DNA of 64,000 nt, taken from the NCBI RefSeq assembly GCF_001421415.1, contig NZ_LMKH01000035.1, positions 501,470 to 565,469 on the forward strand, in the 5' to 3' direction. The number at the start of each line of letters is the position of its first letter. Within the stretch, counting starts at the first letter, position 1. This document shows, one piece after another, positions 60,303-64,000 of this stretch. Both the position numbers and the translations under genes were made by a program. The notes beneath the pieces are model-generated. The model searched no databases and was not told the origin of the DNA. It was given only the letters and a program-made list of their open reading frames with translations. This stretch comes from Sphingomonas sp. Leaf208 (GTDB taxonomy: Bacteria; Pseudomonadota; Alphaproteobacteria; Sphingomonadales; Sphingomonadaceae).

Positions 60303-60872
60303 ATGTCGTTCTCGTTCTACACCATGGCGGATAAACCAGAAAATGAACGAGAACGCGAAGAAGCCATTGCAAGAAGCAGGCTCATTAACAATCCGCATGC
60401 GGACAGGCTCCGTCCAATATTGAACGATCTTCGGGCCGCTCTGAAAGTCAAATCTTCTGCCATTACCATAGTCTATCAAGACTCATCATATGTTTTGTCG
60501 GCAGTTGGTTTCCAAGCTGGCGTATATAGTCGGTCGAAATCGTTCTGCGCCCATGCCATCCTGTACCCAGACCAATTGACGATAATTCCGGACACTGGTG
60601 CGGACGAGCGTTTCGCGGGCAACCCGTTCGTGGATACAGCCCAAGGTATTAAATTCTATATTGGTGCACCTCTACGTGACGAGTACGGCACTGTACTCGG
60701 AGCGCTGTGCGCATTCGATACAAAAGCCCGTCAAATTATTTCAGACGATGTCCAAACACGAATAATCAACCTTCAGAGGGAAGCAGAAGCAACTCTCCAT
60801 GACATAAGCAGGCGATCTTATGGCTCTGGCGGCCAAGCATTCAATGCCGCTACGCAAAGGGTTTGCCTGTGA
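60303..60872 (+). CDS. GAF-domain protein
   Basis: A 189-residue soluble protein of clearly lower GC content than the chromosome. After a charged N-terminal helix (PENEREREEAIARSRLI) a single GAF domain follows (about residues 45-170): RSKSFCAHAILYPDQLTIIP, DTGADERFAGNPFVDTAQGI, KFYIGAPLRDEYGTVLGALC. GAF domains bind small ligands or cyclic nucleotides, and stand-alone GAF proteins of this type are often fused to or partnered with diguanylate cyclases or kinases; none is adjacent. AGGA six bases before the ATG at 60,303 sets the start. Confidence 0.8.
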   Translation: MSFSFYTMADKPENEREREEAIARSRLINNPHADRLRPILNDLRAALKVKSSAITIVYQDSSYVLSAVGFQAGVYSRSKSFCAHAILYPDQLTIIPDTGADERFAGNPFVDTAQGIKFYIGAPLRDEYGTVLGALCAFDTKARQIISDDVQTRIINLQREAEATLHDISRRSYGSGGQAFNAATQRVCL

Positions 60873-61086
60873 TGCTCGCTTGGACGTCGGGAAGTCTACG
60901 CCGACAATCGAGGTGGTGAGTTCGTCTATGCTCTCTTGCAGCAGTCGTCGGTTCGTACGGACTAGATTAAGCGGTCATAGCTGATATTGCGAATATACGC
61001 CGCCAACGGTTTCCTGGAACCGTGCAACGGACAGGGACGGCCCGCGAGCATCAGGCGTGCGCCGTTCCGCTTATAGGCGCAGATAG
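60873..61086. other. Intergenic stretch with a gene remnant
   Basis: No intact gene. A short frame without a start ends REVYADNRGGEFVYALLQQS and then SVRTD before a stop (60,959-60,966), which looks like a lost C-terminus. The phrase GAGGTGGTGAGTTCGTCTATG (about 60,910) reappears as GAGGTGGTGAACTCGTCCATG at about 61,835, upstream of the pilin, another sign of segment duplication. A 60-residue minus-strand frame here (60,962-61,144) lacks start support. Confidence 0.5.
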
Positions 61087-61117
61087 TTTGCCCGAATCGG
61101 TTTACCGCGCATAGGCT
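61087..61117 (+). promoter_or_regulatory. Repeated upstream element, copy 1
   Basis: TTTGCCCGAATCGG, 4 bases, then CCGCGCATAGGCT. The same two blocks with a 5-base gap occur at 62,127-62,158, each time just upstream of the paralogous small genes (61,124 and 62,165). It ends with AGG, 8 bases before the ATG, so it contains the ribosome site and perhaps a promoter (TTGCCC as -35). It is a shared control element, duplicated with the gene. Confidence 0.65.
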
Positions 61118-61123
61118 AGGTAA

Positions 61124-61273
61124 ATGACGAATCCGCCTCTCCATGTCGACGTTATCGAGTTCCTCGACGATCGAAGCCTACTGGAAGAGTATCTGCGAAA
61201 AGATAGGGAGCCCGGGACCCGTGTCGTAGATGATCTACTGGCTGAGATCGCGCGGCGTAACCTCGACATATGA
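61124..61273 (+). CDS. Tiny acidic protein, paralogue 1 of pair A
   Basis: A 49-residue protein: MTNPPLHVDVIEFLDDRSLL then EEYLRKDREPGTRVVDDLL and AEIARRNLDI. The last 30 residues align with the 48-residue protein at 62,165 (E-x-G, LLAE, RRNL shared). The ATG at 61,124 has AGG eight bases upstream within the repeated element. Its stop overlaps the next ATG (ATGA, 61,270-61,273). Unknown function; too short for the usual length filters. Confidence 0.65.
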   Translation: MTNPPLHVDVIEFLDDRSLLEEYLRKDREPGTRVVDDLLAEIARRNLDI

Positions 61274-61480
61274 CGGTCCGTAAAATCGTCCACCCAATCG
61301 CGGCAGATCATACGAAGGATGTCGCTGTGTTCGAGCACGACCTCGGTCCGGACGTGATCGTCCAGGTTCGCAGTGAGCGCGGACGCATCCAAGGTCCGGG
61401 GCGACGTCCTAGCGGACGGCGTACTGGTCCACTTTAAGGGCGGGACCAGTGAAGAACTCAAGGACGTGATCGTTGGCTAG
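61270..61480 (+). pseudogene. Small gene broken by a +1 frame shift (pair A operon)
   Basis: Translation from the ATG at 61,270, coupled to the upstream gene, gives MTVRKIVHPIAADHTKDVAV and FEHDLGPDVIVQVRSERGRI and then turns into an atypical Arg/Pro-rich tail before TAA at 61,435. In the +1 frame, DVLADGVLVHFKGGTSEELK and DVIVG continue to TAG at 61,478 with coherent composition. Skipping one base near 61,395-61,400 (GGTCCGGGG) would join both into one 69-residue protein. This may be a mutation or a programmed shift. A GTG at 61,373 with AGG six bases upstream could also start the second part alone. Confidence 0.55.
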
Positions 61481-61490
61481 CAGCCCGCAG

Positions 61491-61667
61491 ATGTCGGAAC
61501 GGGAGGTCTGGTTGAAGGCCGCTGAGATTGTCCAGGCGCATGGGCATGCAGCGCCGAGAGCCGTGCTTCATTCTCTTGGCGATATCTTTTCTAATCCCGG
61601 CGCTAGCAGCAATTGGCAGCGAATTGCGAGAGCTGTCGATCAAATCCTTTTTGCTTGTCCGCAGTAA
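61491..61667 (+). CDS. Small helical protein, paralogue 1 of pair B (DUF6961-like)
   Basis: A 58-residue protein beginning MSEREVWLKAAEIVQAHGHA. A helical region APRAVLHSLGDIF and NWQRIARAVDQILFACPQ follow. It aligns along its whole length, which is identical, with the protein at 62,970. The pattern W..A..V..HG..A....W..I..A.D resembles a small sphingomonad family that I recall as DUF6961. It ends the operon begun at 61,124. The function is unknown. Confidence 0.7.
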   Translation: MSEREVWLKAAEIVQAHGHAAPRAVLHSLGDIFSNPGASSNWQRIARAVDQILFACPQ

Positions 61668-61952
61668 GCCGCTTTGGGATGGACGCTTAGGCGCTGTACT
61701 TTTCACAGTTACCCTGCAACGGCGCATCGAAGCCTCGGTGACGAGATCGTCGCTTGGCCGCATCGCAAACCTAGCTGAAAAGTACGCTGCGAGTAGGCGA
61801 CGCACCTTTGTCCAACCATTCGATGACGACGGTGGAGGTGGTGAACTCGTCCATGTCACCCCGTGCCAAACTTTCAGGCAAGAAAGCGAGGCCACCCCGC
61901 GCAAATTTAATCTTAACAGTTATCGTCCATCAACGCGGAGGAAGGAACGATT
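61668..61952. other. Intergenic stretch before the pilin gene, no gene seen
   Basis: I see no supportable gene in either strand. It carries one copy of the duplicated GAGGTGGTGA phrase (about 61,835) and an AT-rich leader for the pilin (AATTTAATCTTAACAG near 61,908). The overlapping minus-strand frames here are shadows. Confidence 0.5.
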
Positions 61953-62123
61953 ATGCGTCAATATCTAACTGCACTTTTTCGAGACTCTCGCGGAGCCACT
62001 GCTATTGAGTACGGCTTGATTGCCGCACTAATTGCCGTTGCTGCCATCGCTGCCATGCAGGGCTTGGGCTCTAGCCTAACCAAGACGTTCAACAACGCGG
62101 CGTCGAACATGAAGGCCAGCTGA
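61953..62123 (+). CDS. Flp-family type IVb pilin
   Basis: A 56-residue pilin precursor: MRQYLTALFRDSRGATAIEY and GLIAALIAVAAIAAMQGLGS. The prepilin peptidase would cut after G14 within DSRGATAIEYG, leaving the mature A15-T-A-I-E-Y-G-L start with the conserved Glu and Tyr. AAGGA six bases before the ATG at 61,953 sets the start. No tad assembly genes (cpaA-F, tadB) are near, so it is an orphan that could use chromosomal machinery or belong to an incomplete transferred locus. Confidence 0.9.
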   Translation: MRQYLTALFRDSRGATAIEYGLIAALIAVAAIAAMQGLGSSLTKTFNNAASNMKAS

Positions 62124-62126
62124 GCG

Positions 62127-62158
62127 TTTGCCCGAATCGGCCGGGCCGCGCATAGGCT
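62127..62158 (+). promoter_or_regulatory. Repeated upstream element, copy 2
   Basis: TTTGCCCGAATCGG, 5 bases, then CCGCGCATAGGCT. It starts 4 bases after the pilin stop and ends 6 bases before the ATG at 62,165. It matches the copy at 61,087-61,117 in both blocks, including the AGG ribosome site eight bases from the start codon. Confidence 0.65.
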
Positions 62159-62164
62159 GTGCAT

Positions 62165-62311
62165 ATGATCGATTGCACGCATAATGAGCAGGTAAAGGCG
62201 ATGCCTGATGCCGAAGTGCTCGCCGCGTACGAACGGACAAACGGCGAACCCGGCAATCCAGAAGCGGACGCCTTGCTCGCGGAGCTCAAGCGACGAAATC
62301 TCGGCGAGTGA
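62165..62311 (+). CDS. Tiny acidic protein, paralogue 2 of pair A
   Basis: A 48-residue protein beginning MIDCTHNEQVKAMPDAEVLA, then AYERTNGEPGNPEADALLAE and LKRRNLGE. It aligns with the protein at 61,124 over the C-terminal 30 residues. An internal ATG at the MPDAE position has its own AAAGG and is a possible alternative start. It is followed by the SRAP gene after 9 bases, so the two are likely co-translated. Confidence 0.65.
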   Translation: MIDCTHNEQVKAMPDAEVLAAYERTNGEPGNPEADALLAELKRRNLGE

Positions 62312-62320
62312 GGCATTCCG

Positions 62321-62962
62321 ATGTGTAATCGCGCGCGCTTCAGCGGCGAACCTGAGACGATAACGGAGCGGTTCGGGGCACGATGGCTTACCCCAAAGCC
62401 GATAGACAACCGCTTCAATCCCCGGGAGCTTTACCCGAAAAGTCGGGCCTACGTCGTGCGGGAGAAGGACGGCGAGCGCGGTCTTGATGTGATGAACTGG
62501 GACATTACCGCGGGTGCCGCTCCCTTGCCCATGACGAACGTCCGCAACCTAGCGCTGCCGCAGTGGAAGGCACTTGCCGCGAAGCCAGAGAACCGTTGCC
62601 TGATCCCGTTGACGGAGTTCTGCGAATGGACCCCGCAGCCGATCGACCAGAGCGACGGCAAGAAGCCGCTCAAGGGTGAGATGTGGTTCGACGTTATCGA
62701 CCAAGATGTGTTCGCGATCGGTGGATTCTGGGGCCAGATTGGAAATGAACGATACTTCGCGATGGTGACGTGCGATCCGAATGAGATGGTCGCACCTATC
62801 CACCCGAAGGCCATGATTACGATACTCAAGCCGGCCGACCACGCGCAGTGGCTGTCCGGCAGCTACGAGGATGTCGTCGCTCTGCAGCGGCCTTACCCGG
62901 CTGATCAGATGCGCGTCCGTGGTCCCGTTTTCCCTACTCGGAAAAGTCGTGCGAATGTGTGA
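62321..62962 (+). CDS. SRAP-domain protein (YedK/HMCES family)
   Basis: A 213-residue enzyme that crosslinks to abasic sites in single-stranded DNA through its Cys2 and shields them during the SOS response. The critical residues are visible: MCN at the N-terminus (C2, exposed once Met is removed), RFNPRE, N73 in PLPMTNVRN, the catalytic Glu E102 in LTEFCEW, and H161 in APIHPKAMI. Length is normal. Its place inside the island, between two tiny duplicated genes, suggests that it protects the mobile DNA or is used during its transfer; this is inference. Confidence 0.92.
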   Translation: MCNRARFSGEPETITERFGARWLTPKPIDNRFNPRELYPKSRAYVVREKDGERGLDVMNWDITAGAAPLPMTNVRNLALPQWKALAAKPENRCLIPLTEFCEWTPQPIDQSDGKKPLKGEMWFDVIDQDVFAIGGFWGQIGNERYFAMVTCDPNEMVAPIHPKAMITILKPADHAQWLSGSYEDVVALQRPYPADQMRVRGPVFPTRKSRANV

Positions 62963-62969
62963 CCTGGGA

Positions 62970-63146
62970 ATGAGCGACCGCGACGTATGGTTGAAACCCG
63001 GCACGATCGTCGCCGAGCATGGGAGCCTTACGACCGAGTACATCATCTCCCAGCTGAGCGATGTCATCGACGATAACGTAGCCGTTGAGGACTGGCGCCG
63101 GGTCGCTACTGCGGTCGATGCCATCACAAACGCAGTGCGTCAGTAG
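62970..63146 (+). CDS. Small helical protein, paralogue 2 of pair B (DUF6961-like)
   Basis: A 58-residue protein beginning MSDRDVWLKPGTIVAEHGSL, with IISQLSDVIDDNVAVEDW and RRVATAVDAITNAVRQ. It has the same length and the same W, HG, W and A-V-D positions as the protein at 61,491. The ATG at 62,970 has GGGA directly before it; an ATG at 62,953 is possible but breaks the alignment. It is 7 bases after the SRAP stop, so probably in the same operon. Confidence 0.7.
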   Translation: MSDRDVWLKPGTIVAEHGSLTTEYIISQLSDVIDDNVAVEDWRRVATAVDAITNAVRQ

Positions 63147-63153
63147 GAGCGAC

Positions 63154-63267
63154 ATGAAGCCAAACATCGTACGGGTCGCAGACTGGGTCGCGATCATAAT
63201 GATCGCAGCCTTTTTGCTCTCCCTGCCGTGGCTTGTTATGCAATATCTTCCAATAGAGCGTCGATAG
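63154..63267 (+). CDS. Tiny single-pass membrane protein
   Basis: A 37-residue protein: MKPNIVRVADWVAIIMIAAF then LLSLPWLVMQYLPIERR. One membrane helix (residues 11-30) is flanked by charged ends. AGGAG four bases before the ATG at 63,154 supports it. It is 7 bases after the preceding gene and is probably the last gene of the 62,165-63,267 operon. Confidence 0.6.
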   Translation: MKPNIVRVADWVAIIMIAAFLLSLPWLVMQYLPIERR

Positions 63268-63288
63268 GCGGATCACAGGTTGAGGCAT

Positions 63289-63504
63289 TTATTCTGAATA
63301 GGCGCCGGATCGGCGTAGCTGACGGACGATCCCGTTAAACGACGCCGTCACGCTTTGGCTGCGGCCGATCTCGTGCTCCTGCTGCGCACCCTCCCAGAAC
63401 ATTACAAGCGGCCAGCGCTCAGGGCAGTGCGCCCATAGGCATCGCAGCGCCAAGCGAACCGGCACCGTGTCGACGCGACCGTCCGACGTTTCCGCCGTAT
63501 GCAT
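63289..63504 (-). CDS. Hypothetical protein, possibly truncated by the insertion element
   Basis: A 71-residue protein: MHTAETSDGRVDTVPVRLAL with RCLWAHCPERWPLVMFWEGA and FNGIVRQLRRSGAYSE. The composition is protein-like but no family is recognised. Its ATG at 63,502-63,504 lies inside the duplicated sequence at the IS66 edge, so the original N-terminus may have been lost to the insertion. No ribosome site can be judged. Confidence 0.45.
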   Translation of the reverse strand: MHTAETSDGRVDTVPVRLALRCLWAHCPERWPLVMFWEGAQQEHEIGRSQSVTASFNGIVRQLRRSGAYSE

Positions 63505-63698
63505 TCGGTGAGCGCCCTCTAGTTTGGCGCGACTGATGCTACGCGGCTTGCGCGATGGCTTCGGGGCGCTGTTGTCGAGCTTTCCATTCCCACGGCAGTA
63601 TGCATTCGGTGAGCGCCCTCTAGTTTGGCGCGACTGATGCTACGCGGCTTGCGCGATGGCTTCGGGGCGCTGTTGTCGAGCTTTCCATTCCCACGGCA
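63497..63698. repeat. 101-bp tandem direct duplication at the IS66 edge
   Basis: Positions 63,497-63,597 and 63,598-63,698 are the same 101 bases in direct tandem. Each copy begins GTATGCATTCG, then GTGAGCGCCCTCTAG (an IS66-like terminal sequence) and the end of the transposase frame, stopping at CCACGGCA. The duplication therefore joins a second IS end to the first. Only a direct comparison, not an alignment tool, was used. Confidence 0.85.
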
Positions 63699-64000
63699 AT
63701 AGCTCGTGAAGTCGTGTCTGCGGATGGTCGGAGATCTGCGCGATGACGTCACGGAGCCAGGCATGCGGGTCGACATCGTTGAGGCGGCAGGTCTGGATCA
63801 GCGTGTACATGGTGGCCGCCCTGTCACCACCGCGGTCAGAGCCGCAGAATGTCCAGTTCCGGCGCCCGACGGCCACGGTTCGCACCCGACGTTCCGCGGC
63901 ATTGTTGGTCATGCAGATCCTGCCGTCAGACACGAAGCGGGCAAAGCTGTCCCAGCGTGACAGCATGTAGTTGATGGCCTTGGCCAGATCGCCCTTGCGC
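63640..64000 (-). CDS. IS66-family transposase, C-terminal part (runs off right edge)
   Basis: Partial gene. The frame reads RKGDLAKAINYMLSRWDSFA, SDGRICMTNNAAERRVRTVA, VGRRNWTFCGSDRGGDRAAT and MYTLIQTCRLNDVDPHAWLR, ending AIAQAA at 63,640. N-N-A-A-E-R and the C-terminal domain (TRLHELLPWEW) are typical of IS66 TnpC. The catalytic Asp residues are outside the window. The stop lies in the second copy of the 101-bp repeat. Confidence 0.9.
   Translation of the reverse strand, partial: RKGDLAKAINYMLSRWDSFARFVSDGRICMTNNAAERRVRTVAVGRRNWTFCGSDRGGDRAATMYTLIQTCRLNDVDPHAWLRDVIAQISDHPQTRLHELLPWEWKARQQRPEAIAQAA

Larger units (their letters stand above)
57201..64000. mobile_element. Integrated genomic island (left end; right end outside window)
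   Basis: A 3' half-tRNA scar marks the left end, and from it to the window edge base composition becomes less GC-rich, genes are short, strands alternate and few belong to known families. It carries an orphan Flp pilin, an SRAP enzyme, a free-standing GAF protein, duplicated tiny genes and an IS66-type transposase. In the usual tRNA integration layout the lone 3' fragment marks the end away from the integrase, so a complete tRNA-Lys(CTT) with an integrase gene should lie beyond the right edge. The extent is inferred. Confidence 0.7.

Noticed and set aside
60962..61144. Minus-strand frame of 60 residues
   Set aside because: It overlaps the repeated upstream element and the start of pair A, and has no ribosome site.
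61458..61904. Minus-strand frame of 148 residues
   Set aside because: Antisense to pair B copy 1, with a Ser/Arg-rich shadow composition.
1..64000. CRISPR arrays, rRNA operons or a prophage structural module
   Set aside because: No regularly spaced repeats, rRNA sequence or phage structural genes were seen.

Overview
The window looks like the chromosome of a Sphingomonas-type alphaproteobacterium. The clues are uniformly high GC, a large TonB-dependent receptor, a phasin, HWE and LOV histidine kinases, a fused CysNC, a ROSE-type heat-shock leader, and several families of GC-rich palindromic intergenic repeats of the kind common in sphingomonads. No rRNA, complete tRNA or CRISPR array is visible. 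The identification rests on gene content and recalled family features; no database search was possible.

Layout, left to right. Positions 1-3.0 kb hold an RND multidrug-efflux operon (small protein, periplasmic adaptor, pump running off the left edge) with a TetR repressor and three copies of its probable operator. Positions 3-10.6 kb hold UDP-glucose dehydrogenase, a phasin, a phosphate-transport unit (Pit with a Nudix/DUF47 reading frame), an LplT-like transporter, pgsA and moaD-moaE. Positions 10.7-16.8 kb hold two fasciclin proteins, oxyR divergent from ahpC-ahpD, a TauE permease, cysE and a DUF2794 gene, with five copies of one inverted repeat in the gaps. Positions 16.9-24.5 kb hold a TonB receptor, pncB/pncA-like NAD salvage genes, a GH130 enzyme, a small Cys-rich protein and an EF-hand lipoprotein. 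Positions 24.6-36.1 kb hold an OmpR-type two-component system, LysR and aldo/keto reductase, the sulfate-assimilation operon cysD-cysNC-cysQ, and a CoA lyase, CoA transferase and flavoprotein reductase. Positions 36.3-44.2 kb are stress and signalling genes: HWE kinase, CsbD, Hsp20 behind an RNA thermometer, DUF2147, a LOV blue-light hybrid kinase, and an HTH regulator divergent from an SDR gene. Positions 44.3-56.4 kb are catabolic and transport genes: amidase, MFS, phosphoesterase, ArsB-like permease, amidohydrolase, a three-subunit molybdenum hydroxylase and a nucleoside hydrolase.

At 57,201-57,252 lies only the 3' half of a tRNA-Lys(CTT) gene. This is the classic scar of site-specific integration, and from here to the right edge the character changes. 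Base composition is visibly less GC-rich, genes are short and mostly unrecognised, they alternate strands, and an IS66-type transposase is cut by the window end. I read 57.2 kb onward as an integrated genomic island whose complete tRNA and integrase lie outside the window.

The most interesting part of the island is 61.09-63.27 kb. Two kinds of tiny genes occur twice in the same order: a 49/48-residue protein ending in a LLAE-(I/L)-x-RRNL motif, and a 58/58-residue protein beginning MS-(E/D)-R-(E/D)-VWLK. Both copies of the first gene are preceded by the same two-part upstream element. One copy brackets a frameshifted gene and the other brackets an SRAP (YedK/HMCES-type) DNA-protein crosslink enzyme, with an orphan Flp pilin between them. 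A second curiosity is a C-terminal signature, (D/E)(D/E)G-x-E-(F/Y)-GA-stop, shared by three otherwise different minus-strand reading frames at 58.6, 59.0 and 59.9 kb.
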